A stretch of DNA of 64,000 bases from Petrolisthes cinctipes (taxonomy: Eukaryota > Arthropoda > Malacostraca > Decapoda > Porcellanidae). Below are positions 40,301-52,771 of the stretch, in pieces. The notes below the pieces were generated by a model. It made no database searches. It was not told the origin of the DNA and saw only the letters and a list, made by a program, of their open reading frames with translations. Every line of letters begins with the position of its first letter. The stretch's first letter is position 1. The stretch is taken from assembly GCA_033782935.1 (NCBI GenBank), contig JAWQEG010000167.1:1799501-1863500 (forward strand), read 5' to 3'. The position numbers were made by a program, and so were the translations under genes.

Positions 40301-43300
40301 AAATATCGATTTATAGCATGTTTTAAGCCTGTATTTTAAAAACATTCTAGCACTGAGTAGGCATGTCCAGATCGCTTAAGGGACCCAAAAATATCGAATT
40401 TTCGGAGTTTTGAGTCTGAATTTGAGATATAAACGGGTACAGAAGATGCATGCACATATCGACTTTGGGCACCCAAAATATCGATTTTGAGCATGTTTTG
40501 GGCCTGTATTTTTAAAATACTCTAACACTGAGTAGACACGTACAGATCGCTTCTGGGACCCAAATAAATCGAATTTTCGGGTGTTCTGAGCCTGAATTTG
40601 AGATATGAACGGGTACAGAAGATGCATGCACATATCGACTTTGGGCACCTAAAATATCGATTTTGAGCATGCTTTGGGCTTGTATTTTAAAAATACTATA
40701 ACACGGTGTAGACATGTACAGATCGCTTCAGGGACACAAAAATATCGATTTTTTGGGTGTTTTGAGCCTGAATTTGAGATATAAACGGGTACAGAAGATG
40801 CATGCACATATCGACTTTTTGCACCTAAAATATCGATTTTGAGCATGTTTTAGGTCTGTATCTTAAAAAAATTCTAGCAAGGAGTAGGCATGTACAGATC
40901 GCTTCGGGGACCCAAAAATATCGAATTTTCGGGTGTTTTGAGCCTGAATTTGAGATATAAATGGGTACAGAAGATGCATGCACATTTTGACTTTTTGCAC
41001 CTAAAATATCGATTTTGAGCATGTTTTGGGTCTTTATCTTGAAAACATTTTAGCAAGAAGTAGGCATGTACAGATTGCTTCTGGGACCCAAAAATATCGA
41101 ATTTTCGAGTGTTTTGAACCAGAATTTGGGATATAGACGGGTACAGAAGATGCGTACACATATTGACTTTGGGCAGCTAAAATATCGATTTTCTGCATGT
41201 TTTAGGCCTGTATTTTGAAAATACTCTAACACGGAGTAGACACGTACAGATCGCTTCTGGGACCCAAATAAATCGAATTTTCGGGTGTTCTGAGCCTGAA
41301 TTTGAGATATGAACGGGTACAGAAGATGCATGCACATATTGACTTTGGGCACCTAAAATATAGATTTTCAGCATGATTGGGCCTGTATTTTGAAAATACA
41401 TTAACACGGAGTAGGCATGTACAGGTCGCTTCTGGGACCCATAAATATCGACTTTTCGGGTGTTTTGAGCCTGAATTTGAGATATAAACGGGTACAGAAG
41501 ATGCATGCACATATCGACTTTGGGCACCTAAAATATCGATTTTGAGTATGTTTTGGGCCTGTATTTTGAAAATACTCTAACACGGAGTATGCATGTACAG
41601 ATCGCTTCTGGGACACAAAAATATCGATTTTTTGGGTGTTTTGAGCCTGAATTTGAGATATAAACGGGTACAGAAGATGCATGCACATATCGACTTTTCA
41701 CACCTAAAATATCGATTTATAGCATGTTTAAAGCCTGTATTTTAAAAACATTCTAGCACTGAGTAGGCATGTCCAGATCGCTTAAGGGACCCAAGAAATA
41801 TCGAATTTTCGGAGTTTTGAGTCTGAATTTGAGATATAAACGGGTACAGAAGATGCATGCACATATCGAATTTGGGCACCCAAAATATTGATTTTGAGCA
41901 TGTTTTGGGCCTGTATTTTGAAAATACTCAAACACGGTGTAGACATATACAGATCGCTTCTGGGACACGAAAATATCGATTTTTTGGGTGTTTTGAGCCT
42001 GAATTTGAGATATGAACGGGTACATAAGATGCATGCACATATCGACTTTGGCACCCAAAATATCGATTTTTAGTATGTTTTGGGCGTATAATTTGAAAAT
42101 ATTCTAGCACTGAATAGGCATGTACAGAACGCTTCTGGGACCCAAAAATATCGAATTTTCGGGTGTTTTGAGCCAGAAATTGGGATATAACCGGGTACAG
42201 AGGATGCATGCACATATCGACTTTTTGCACCTAAAATATCGATTTTGAGCATGTTTTGGGTCTGTATCTTGATAAAATTCTAGCAAGAAGTAGGCATGTA
42301 CAGATTGCTTCTGGGACCCGAAAATATCGATTTTTTGGGTGTTTTGAGCCTGAATTTGAGATATAAACGGGTACAGAAGATGCATGCACATATCGACTTT
42401 GGACACCTAAAATATCGATTTATAGCATGTTTTGGGCCTGTATTTTAAAAATATTCTAGCACTGAGTAGGCATGTGCAGATTGCTTAAGGGACCCAAAAA
42501 TATCTAATTTTCGGAGTTTTGAGCCTGAATTTCAGATATAAACGGGTACAGAAGATGCATGCACATATCGACTTTTTGCACTTAAAATATCGATTTTTAG
42601 CATGTTTTGGGTCTGTATCTTGAAAACATTCTAGCAAGGAGTAGGCATGTACAGATTGCTTCTGGGACACTAAAATATCGAATTTTCTGGTGTTTTGAAC
42701 CTGAATTAGGGATATACACGGGTACAGAAGATGCATACACATATTGACTTTAGGCACATAAAATATCGATTTTCAGCATGTTTTGGGCCTGTATTTTAAA
42801 AATACTCTAACACGGAGTATGCATGTACAGATGGCTTTTGGGACCCAAAAATATCGAATATTCGGGTGTTTTGAGTCTGAATTTGAGATATGAACGGGTA
42901 CAGAAGATGCATGCACATATCGACTTTTAGCACTTAAAATATCGATTTTGAGCAAGTTTTGGGTCTGTATATTGAAAACATTCTAGCAAGGAGTAGGCAT
43001 ATACAGATCGCTTCTGGGACACAAAAATATCGATTTTTTGGGTGTTTTGAGCCTGAATTTGAGATATAAACGGGTACAGAAGATGCATGCACATATCGAC
43101 TTTTTGCACCAAAAATATCGATTTTAAGCATGTTTTGGGTCTGTATCTTGAAAACTTTCTAGCAAGAAGTAGGCATGTACAGATTGCTTCTGGGACCCAA
43201 AAATATCGAATTTTCGAGTGTTTTGAACCTGAATTTGGGATATAGACGGGTACAGAAGATGCATACACATATTGACTTTGGGCAGCTAAAATATCGATTT

Positions 43301-44866
43301 TCTGCATGTTTTAGGCCTGTATTTTGAAATTACTCTAACACGGAGTAGACACGAACAGATCGCTATTTGGGACACAAATAAATCGAACTTTCGGGTGTTC
43401 TGAGCCTGAATTTGAGATATGAACGGGTACAGAAGATGCATGCACATATTGACTTAGGGCACTTAAAATATAGATTTTCAGCATGTTTTGGGCCTGTATT
43501 TTGAAAATACATTAACACGGAGTAGGCATGTACAGGTCGCTTCTGGGACCCAAAAATATCGACTTTTCGGGTGTTTTGAGCCTGAATTTGAGATATAAAC
43601 GGGTACAGTAGATGCATGCACATATCGACTTTGGGCACCTAAAATATCGATTTTGAGTATGTTTTGGGCCTGTATTTTGAAAATACTCTAACACGGAGTA
43701 TGCATGTACAGATTGCTTCTGGGACACAAAAATATCGATTTTTTGGGTGTTTTGAGCCTGAATTTGAGATATAAACGGGTACAGAAGATGCATGCACATA
43801 TCGACTTTTCACACCTTAAATATCGATTTATAGCATGTTTTAAGCCTGTATTTTAAAAACATTCTCGCACTGAGTAGGCATGTGCAGATCGCTTAAGGAA
43901 CCCAAAAATATCGAATTTTCGGAGTTTTGAGCCTGAATTTGAGATATAAACGGGTACAGAAGATGCATGCACATATCGACTTTGGGCACCCAAAATATCG
44001 ATTTTGAGCATGTTTTATGCCTGTATTTTTAAAATACTCTAACACTGAGTAGACACGTACAGATCGCTTGAGGAACCCAAATAAATCGAATTTTCGGGAG
44101 TTCTGAGCCTGAATTTGAGATATGAACGGGTACAGAAGATGCATGCACATATCGACTTTGGGCACCTAAAATATCGATTTTGAGCATGTTTTGGGCTTGT
44201 ATTTTAAAAATACTATAACACGGTATAGACATGTACAGATCGCTTCTGGGACACAAAAATATCGATTTTTTGGGTTTTTTGAGTCTGAATTTGAGATATA
44301 AACGGGTACAGAAGATGCATGCACATATCGACTTTTTGCACATAAAATATCGATTTTGAGCATGTTTTGGTTCTGTATCATGAAAACTTTCTAGCAAGAA
44401 GAAGGCATGTACAGATTGCTTCTGAGACTCAAAAATATCGAATTTTCGAGTGTTTTGAACCTGAATTTGGGATATAGACGGGTACAGAAGATGCATACAC
44501 ATATTGACTTTGGGCAGCTAAAATATCGATTTACAGCATGTTTTAGGCCTGTATTTTAAAAATACTCTAACACGGAGTATGCATGTACAGATGGCTTTTG
44601 GGACCCAAAAATATCGAATATTCGGGTGTTTTGAGTCTGAATTTGAGATATAAACGGGTACAGAAGATGCATGCACATATCGACTTTTAGCACTTAAAAT
44701 ATCGATTTTGAGCAAGTTTTGGGTCTGTATATTGAAAACATTCTAGCAAGGAGTAGGCATGTACAGATCGCTTCTGGGACCCAAAAATATCGAATTTTCG
44801 GGTGTTTTGAACCTGAATTTGGGATATAGACGGGTACAGAAGATGCATACACATATTGACTTTGGG

Positions 44867-45921
44867 CAGCTAAAATATCGATTTTAAGCATGTTTTGAGC
44901 CTGTATTTTTAAAATACTCTAACACGGAGTAGACACGTACAGATCGCTTCTGGGACCCAAATAAATCGAATTTTCGGTTGTTCCGAGCCTGATTTTGAGA
45001 TATGAACGGGAACAGAAGATGCATGCACATATCGACTTCGGACACCTAAAATATCGATTTTGAGCATGTTTTTGGCCTGTATTTTGAAAATACTCAAACA
45101 CGGTGTAGACATGAACAGATCGCTTCTGGGACACAAAAATATCGATTTTTTGGGTGTTTTGAGCCTGAATTTGAGATATAAACGGGTACAGAAGATGCAT
45201 GCACATATCGACTTTGGAACCCAAAATATCGATTTTTAGTATGTTTTGGGCGTTTAATTTGAAAATATTCTAGCACTGAGTAGGCATGTACAGATCGCTT
45301 CTGGGACCCAAAAATATCGAATTTTCGGGTGTTTTGAGCCAGAAATTGGGATATAACCGGGTACAGAGGATGCATGCACATATCGACTTTTTGCACCTAA
45401 AATATCGATTTTGAGCATGTTTTGGGTCTGTATCTTGAAAAAATTCTAGCAAGGAGTAGGCATGTACAGATTGCTTCTGGGATCCAAAATTATCGAATTT
45501 TTGGGTGTTTTGAACCTGAATTTGGGATATAGACGGATACCGAAAATGCATGCACATATCGACTTTTTGCACCTAAAATATCGATTTTAAGCATGTTTTC
45601 GGCCTGTATTTTGAAAATACTCTAACACGGAGTAGGCATGTACAGATCGCTTCGGGGACCCAAATATATCGACTTTTCGGGTGTTTTGAGCCTGAATTTG
45701 AGATATAAACGGGTACAGATAATGCATGCACATTTCGACTTTGGGCACCTAAAATATAGATTTTCAGCATGTTTTGGGCCTGTATTTTGAAAATACATTA
45801 ACACGGAGTAGGCATGTACAGATCGCTTCTGGAACCCAAATAAATCGAATTTTAGGGTGTTCTGAGCCTGAATTTGAGATATGAACGGATACAGAAGATG
45901 CATGCACATATCGACTTTGGG
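44867..45921. repeat. C 6-monomer HOR, locus 1 copy 1 (1,055 bp)
   Basis: Markers in order: TTTTAAGCATGTTTTGAGCC with GGAGTAGACACGTACAG; TTCGGTTGTT and CTGATTTTGAG; ACTTCGGACACC; CTCAAACACGGTGTAGACATG; ACTTTGGAACCC (one base short, giving 6 x 176 - 1); GGGCGTTTAATTTG; GATACCGAAAATGC; TTTTCGGCCTG; AGATAATGCATGCAC; TACATTAACACGG. The same order returns 1,055 bp later. Confidence 0.87.
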
Positions 45922-46912
45922 CACCCAAAATATCGATTTTAAGCATGTTTTGAGCCTGTATTTTTAAAATACTCTAACACGGAGTAGACACGTACAGATC
46001 GCTTCTGGGACCCAAATAAATCGAATTTTCGGTTGTTCTGAGCCTGATTTTGAGATATGAACGTGAACAGAAGATGCATGCACATATAGACTTCGGACAC
46101 CTAAAATATCGATTTAGAGCATGTTTTTGGCCTGTATTTTGAAAATACTCAAACACGGTGTAGACATGTACAGATCGCTTCTGGGACACAAAAATATCGG
46201 TTTTTTGGGTGTTTTGAGCCTGAATTTGAGATATAAACGGGTACAGAAGATGCATGCACATATCGACTTTGGAACCCAAAATATCGATTTTTAGTATGTT
46301 TTGGGCGTTTAATTTGAAAATATTCTAGCACTGAGTAGGCATGTACAGATCGCTTCTGGGACCCAAAAATATCGATTTTTCAGGTGTTTTGAGCCAGAAA
46401 TTGGGATATAACCGGGTACAGAGGATGCATGCACATATCGACTTTTTGCACCTAAAATATCGATTTTGAGCATGTTTTGGGTATGTATCTTGAAAAAATT
46501 CTAGCAAGGAGTAGGCTTGTACAGATCGCTTCTGGGATCCAAAATTATCGAATTTTCGGGTGTTTTGAACCTGAATTTGGGATATAGACGGATACCGAAA
46601 ATGCATGCACATATCGACTTTTTGCACCTAAAATATCGATTTTGAGCATGTTTTCGGCCTGTATTTTGAAAATACTCTAACACGGAGTAGGCATGTACAG
46701 ATCGCTTCTGGGACCCAAATATATCGACTTTTCGGGTGTTTTGAGCCTGAATTTGAGATATAAACGGGTACAGATAATGCATGCACATTTCGACTTTGGG
46801 CACCTAAAATATAGATTTTCAGCATGTTTTGGGCCTGTATTTTGAAAATACATTAACACGGAGTAGGCATGTACAGATCGCTTCTGGAACCCAAATAAAT
46901 CGAATTTTAGGG
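45922..46912. repeat. C 6-monomer HOR, locus 1 copy 2 (truncated, ~991 bp)
   Basis: Same marker order as the preceding copy with a few substitutions, e.g. ACGTGAACAG near 46062, CATATAGACTTCGG near 46083 and GATTTAGAGC near 46111. It is cut off in AATTTTAGGGTGTT near 46912, where superunit 2 begins with TTTGAGCATGAATTTGAG. Confidence 0.85.
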
Positions 46913-46919
46913 TGTTTTG

Positions 46920-49665
46920 AGCATGAATTTGAGATATAAACGGGTACAGAAGATGCATGCACATATCGACTTTGGCACCCAAAATATCGATTTTTAGTAT
47001 GTTTTGGGCGTATAATTTGAAAATATTCTAGCACTGAGTAGGCATGTACAGATCGCTTCTAGGACCCAAAAATATCGAATTTTCGGGTGTTTTAAGCCAG
47101 AAATTGGGATATAACCGGGTACAGAGGATGCATGCACATATCGACTTTTCACACCTTAAATATCGATTTATAGCATGTTTTAAGCCTGTATTTTAAAAAC
47201 ATTCTAGCACTGAGTAGGCATGTCCAGATCGCTTAAGGGACCCAAAAATATCGAATTTTCGGAGTTTTGAGTCTGAATTTGAGATATAAACGGGTACAGA
47301 AGATGCATGCACATATCGACTTTGGGCACCCAAAATATCGATTTTGAGCATGTTTTGGGCCTGTATTTTTAAAATACTCTAACACTGAGTAGACACGTAC
47401 AGATCGCTTCTGGGACCCAAATAAATCGAATTTTCGGGTGTTCTGAGCGTGAATTTGAGATATGAACGGGTACAGAAGATGCATGCACATATCGACTTTG
47501 GGCACCTAAAATATCGATTTTGAGCATGCTTTGGGCTTGTATTTTAAAAATACTATAACACGGTGTAGACATGTACAGATCGCTTCAGGGACACAAAAAT
47601 ATCGATTTTTTGGGTGTTTTGAGCCTGAATTTGAGATATAAACGGGTACAGAAGATGCATGCACATATCGACTTTTTGCACCTAAAATATCGATTTTGAG
47701 CATGTTTTAGGTCTGTATCTTAAAAAAATTCTAGCAAGGAGTAGGCATGTACAGATCGCTTCGGGGACCCAAAAATATCGAATTTTCGGGTGTTTTGAGC
47801 CTGAATTTGAGATATAAACGGGTACAGAAGATGCATGCACATTTCGACTTTTTGCACCTAAAATATCGATTTTGAGCATGTTTTGGGTCTGTATCTTGAA
47901 AACATTTTAGCAAGAAGTAGGCATGTACAGATTGCTTCTGGGACCCAAAAATATCGAATTTTCGAGTGTTTTGAACCTGAATTTGGGATATAGACGGGTA
48001 CAGAAGATGCGTACACATATTGACTTTGGGCAGCTAAAATATCGATTTTCTGCATGTTTTAGGCCTGTATTTTGAAAATACTCTAACACGAAGTAGACAC
48101 GTACAGATCGCTTCTGGGACCCAAATAAATCGAATTTTCGGGTGTTCTGAGCCTGAATTTGAGATATGAACGGGTACAGAAGATGCATGCACATATTGAC
48201 TTTGGGCACCTAAAATATAGATTTTCAGCATGTTTTGGGCCTGTATTTTGAAAATACATTAACACGGAGTAGGCATGTACAGGTCGCTTCTGGGACCCAT
48301 AAATATCGACTTTTCGGGTGTTTTGAGCCTGAATTTGAGATATAAACGGGTACAAAAGATGCATGCACATATCGACTTTGGGCACCTAAAATATCGATTT
48401 TGAGTATGTTTTGGGCCTGTATTTTGAAAATACTCTAACACGGAGTATGCATGTACAGATCGCTTCTGGGACACAAAAATATCGATTTTTTGGGTGTTTT
48501 GAGCCTGAATTTGAGATATAAACGGGTACAGAAGATGCATGCACATATCGACTTTTCACACCTAAAATATCGATTTATAGCATGTTTTAAGCCTGTATTT
48601 TAAAAACATTCTAGCACTGAGTAGGCATGTCCAGATCGCTTAAGGGACCCAAGAAATATCGAATTTTCGGAGTTTTGAGTCTGAATTTGAGATATAAACG
48701 GGTACAGAAGATGCATGCACATATCGAATTTGGGCACCCAAAATATCGATTTTGAGCATGTTTTGGGCCTGTAATTTGAAAATACTCAAACACGGTGTAG
48801 ACATATACAGATCGCTTCTGGGACACAAAAATATCGATTTTTTGGGTGTTTTGAGCCTGAATTTGAGATATAAACGGGTACAGAAGATGCATGCACATAT
48901 CGACTTTGGCACCCAAAATATCGATTTTTAGTATGTTTTGGGCGTATAATTTGAAAATATTCTAGCACTGAATAGGCATGTACAGAACGCTTCTGGGACC
49001 CAAAAATATCGAATTTTCGGGTGTTTTGAGCCAGAAATTGGGATATAACCGGGTACAGAGGATACATGCACATATCGACTTTTTGCACCTAAAATATCGA
49101 TTTTGAGCATGTTTTGGGTCTGTATCTTGATAAAATTCTAGCAAGAAGTAGGCATGTACAGATTGCTTCTGGGACCCGAAAATATCGATTTTTTGGGTGT
49201 TTTGAGCCTGAATTTGAGATATAAACGGGTACAGAAGATGCATGCACATATCGACTTTGGACACCTAAAATATCGATTTATAGCATGTTTTGGGCCTGTA
49301 TTTTAAAAATATTCTAGCACTGAGTAGGCATGTGCAGATTGCTTAAGGGACCCAAAAATATCTAATTTTCGGAGTTTTGAGCCTGAATTTGAGATATAAA
49401 CGGGTACAGAAGATGCATGCACATATCGACTTTTTGCACTTAAAATATCGATTTTTAGCATGTTTTGGGTCTGTATCTTGAAAACATTCTAGCAAGGAGT
49501 AGGCATGTACAGATTGCTTCTGGGACACTAAAATTTCGAATTTTCTGGTGTTTTGAACCTGAATTAGGGATATACACGGGTACAGAAGATGCATACACAT
49601 ATTGACTTTAGGCACATAAAATATCGATTTTCAGCATGTTTTGGGCCTGTATTTTAAAAACACTC
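46920..49665. repeat. C superunit 2, left part (copy of 40065-42808)
   Basis: About 15.6 monomers collinear with superunit 1 at +6,857 bp. It includes the rare CCCAAGAAATATCG (48649; 41792 in superunit 1), the GATAAAATTCTAGC monomer and CACTAAAAT. It is private in having GGATACATGCAC near 49061. Collinearity ends near 49665, where TTAAAAACACTC replaces TTAAAAATACTC. Confidence 0.8.
47064..47088. other. Dyad-symmetric element in the monomer (example copy)
   Basis: This 25-bp stretch reads ACCC-AAAA, an 8-base centre ATATCGAA, then TTTT-C-GGGT. The arms ACCCAAAA and TTTTCGGGT can pair with a single bulged C. The element recurs once per monomer across most of the array, with CG/TG variants that largely preserve the arms. 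It is directly preceded by GGGACCC, itself a near-palindrome. Short dyad symmetries are known in many centromeric satellites; a function here is inference only. Confidence 0.55.
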
Positions 49666-52600
49666 TAACACGGAGTATGCACGTACAGATCGCTTCTGGG
49701 ACCCAAAAATATTGAATTTTCGGGTGTTTTGAGCCTGAATTTGAGATATAAACGGGTACAGAAGATGCATGCACATATCGACTTTGGGCACCTAAAATAT
49801 CGATTTGAGTATGTTTTGGGCCTGTATTCTAAAAATACTATAACACGGTGTAGACATGTACAGATCGCTTCTGGGACACAAATATATCGATTTTTTGGGT
49901 GTTTTGAGCCTGAATTTGAGATATAAACGGGTACAGAAGATGCATGCACATATCGACTTTTTGCACCTAAAATATCGATTTTGAGCATGTTTTAGGTCTG
50001 TATCTTAAAAAAATTCTAGCAAGGAGTAGGCATGTACAGATCGCTTCTGGGACACAAAATTATCGAATTTTCGGGTGTTTTGAACCTGAATTTGGGATAC
50101 AGACGGATACCGAAGATGCATGCACAAATCGACTTTTTGCACCTAAAATATCGATTTTGAGCATGTTTTGGGCATGTATTTTGAAAATACTCTAACACGG
50201 AGTAGGCATGTACAGATCGCTTCGGGGACCCAAAAATATCGAATTTTCGGGTGTTTTGAGCCTGAATTTGAGATATAAACGGGTACAGAAGATGCATGCA
50301 CATTTCGACTTTTTGCACCTAAAATATCGATTTTGAGCATGTTTTGGGTCTGTATCTTGAAAACATTCTAGCAAGAAGTAGGCATGTACAGATTGCTTCT
50401 GGGACACAAAAAAATCGAATTTTCGAGTGTTTTGAACCTGAATTTGGGATATAGACGGGTACAGAAGATGCGTACACATATTGACTTTGGGCAGCTAAAA
50501 TATCGATTTTCTGCATGTTTTAGGCCTGTATTTTGAAAATACTCTAACACGGAGTAGACACCTACAGATCGCTTCGGGGACCCAAAAAAATCGAATTTTC
50601 GGGTGTTTTGAGCCAAAAATTGGGATATAACCGGGTACAGAGGATGCATGCACATATCGACTTTTTGCACCTAAAATATCGATTTTGAGCATGTTTTAGG
50701 TCTGTATCTTAAAAAAATTCTAGCAAGGAGTAGGCATGTACAGATCGCTTCTGGGACCCAAAATTATCGAATTTTCGGGTGTTTTGAACCTGAATTTGGG
50801 ATATAGACGGATACCGAAGATGCATGCACATATCGACTTTTTGCACCTAAAATATCGATTTTGAACATGTTTTGGGCATGTATTTTGAAAATACATTAAC
50901 GTGGAGTAGGCATGTACAGGTCGCTTCTGTGACCCATAAATATCGACTTTTCGGGTGTTTTGAGCCTGAATTTGAGATATAAACGGGTACAGAAGATGCA
51001 TGCACATATCGACTTTGGGCACCTAAAATATCGATTTTGAGTATGTTTTGGGCCTGTATTTTGAAAATACTCTAACACGGAGTATGCATGTACAGATCGC
51101 TTCTGGGACACAAAAATATCGATTTTTTGGGTGTTTTGAGCCTGAATTTGAGATATAAACGGGTACAGAAGATGCATGCACATATCGACTTTTCACACCT
51201 AAAATATCGATTTATAGCATGTTTTAAGCCTGTATTTTAAAAACATTCTAGCACTGAGTAGGCATGTCCAGATCGCTTAAATGACCCAAAAATATCGAAT
51301 TTTCGGAGTTTTGAGTCTGAATTTGAGATATAAACGGGTACAGAAGATGCATGCACATATCGACTTTGGGCACCCAAAATATCGATTTTGAGCATGTTTT
51401 CGGCCTGTATTTTTAAAATACTCTAACACTGACTAGACACGTACAGATCGCTTCTGGAACCCAAGTAAATCGAATTTTAGGGTGTTCTGAGCCTGAATTT
51501 GAGATATGAACGGATACAGAAGATGCATGCACATATCGACTTTGGGCACCTAAAATATCGATTTTCGGCATGTTTTGGGCCTGTATTTTGAAAATACTCA
51601 AACACGGAGTAGGCATGTACAGATCGCTTCTGGGACACAAAAATATCGATTTTTTGGCTGTTTTGAGCATGAATTTGAGATATAAACGGGTACAGAAGAT
51701 GCATGCACATATCGACTTTGGCACCCAAAATATCGATTTTGAGCATGTTTTGGGTCTGTATCTTGAAAACTTTCTAGCAAGAAGTAGGCATGTACAGATT
51801 GCTTCTGGGACCCAAAAATATCGAATTTTCGAGTGTTTTGAACCTGAATTTGGGATATAGACGGATACCGAAGATGCATGCACATATCGACTTTTTGCAC
51901 CTAAAATATCGATTTTGAGCATGTTTTGGGTCTGTATCTTGAAAACATTCTAGCAAGAAGTAGGCATGTACAGATTGCTTCTAGGTCCCAAAAATATCGA
52001 ATTTTCGAGTGTTTTGAACCAGAATTTGGGATATAGACGGGTACAGAAGATGCATACACATATTGACTTTGGGCAGCTAAAATATCGATTTTCTGCATGT
52101 TTTAGGCTTGTATTTTAAAAATACTCTAACACGGAGTATGCATGTACACATTGCTTTTGGGACCCAAAAATATCGAATATTCGGGTGTTTTGAGTCTGAA
52201 TTTGAGATATAAACGGGTACAGAAGATGCATGCACATATCGACTTTGGGCACCCAAAATATCGATTTTGAGCATGTTTTGGGCCTGAATTTTTAAAATAC
52301 TCTAACACTGAATAGACACGTACAGATCCCTTCTAGGACCCAAAAATATCGAATTTCCGAGTGTTCTGAGCCTGAATTTGAGATATGAAAGGGTACAGAA
52401 GATGCATGCACATATCGACTTTGGGCACCTAAAATATCGATTTTGAGCATGTTTTGGGCTTGTAATTTAAAAATACTATAACACGGTATAGACATGTACA
52501 GATCGCTTCTGGGACACAAAAATATCGATTTTTTGGGTTTTTTGAGTCTGAATTTGAGATATAAACGGGTACAGAAGATGCATGCACATATCGACTTTTT

Positions 52601-52771
52601 GCACATAAAATATCGATTTTGAGCATGTTTTGGTTCTGTATCATGAAAACTTTCTAGCAAGAAGAAGGCATGTACAGATTGCTTCTGAGACTCAAAAATA
52701 TCGAATTTTCGAGTGTTTTGAACCTGAATTTGGGATATAGACGCGTACAGAAGATGCATACACATATTGAC
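49666..52771. repeat. C insertion segment splitting superunit 2 (~3.1 kb)
   Basis: About 17-18 monomers lie between the two halves of superunit 2 and are absent from the equivalent place (about 42808) in superunit 1. Its parts resemble other C segments: 50016-50516 matches 38414-38914, and 50896 to about 51400 matches 48259 to about 48760 (15 monomers upstream). It therefore looks like a patchwork inserted by out-of-register exchange rather than foreign DNA. Confidence 0.7.

Larger units (their letters stand above)
40065..46919. repeat. C superunit 1, ~39 monomers, 6.86 kb
   Basis: The first part (about 40065-42808) recurs at about 46920-49665 with an offset of 6,857 bp. The second part (about 42764-46912) recurs at 52781 onward with offsets of 10,023, 10,902 and then 11,078 bp. 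Together they define a superunit whose second copy is interrupted and expanded. It ends with two 6-monomer HOR copies. Confidence 0.75.

Noticed and set aside
51413..51922. 169-codon open frame on the minus strand, the longest in the window, and many similar 60-164-codon frames
   Set aside because: They recur at repeat spacing with the same residues, overlap each other in several frames, and shift frame from monomer to monomer because 176 is not a multiple of three. No start context, domain or unique sequence supports translation; the consensus simply has few minus-strand stops.
49666..52771. 3.1-kb insertion as foreign DNA
   Set aside because: All its monomers belong to the same satellite and match other C segments, so exchange within the array explains it.
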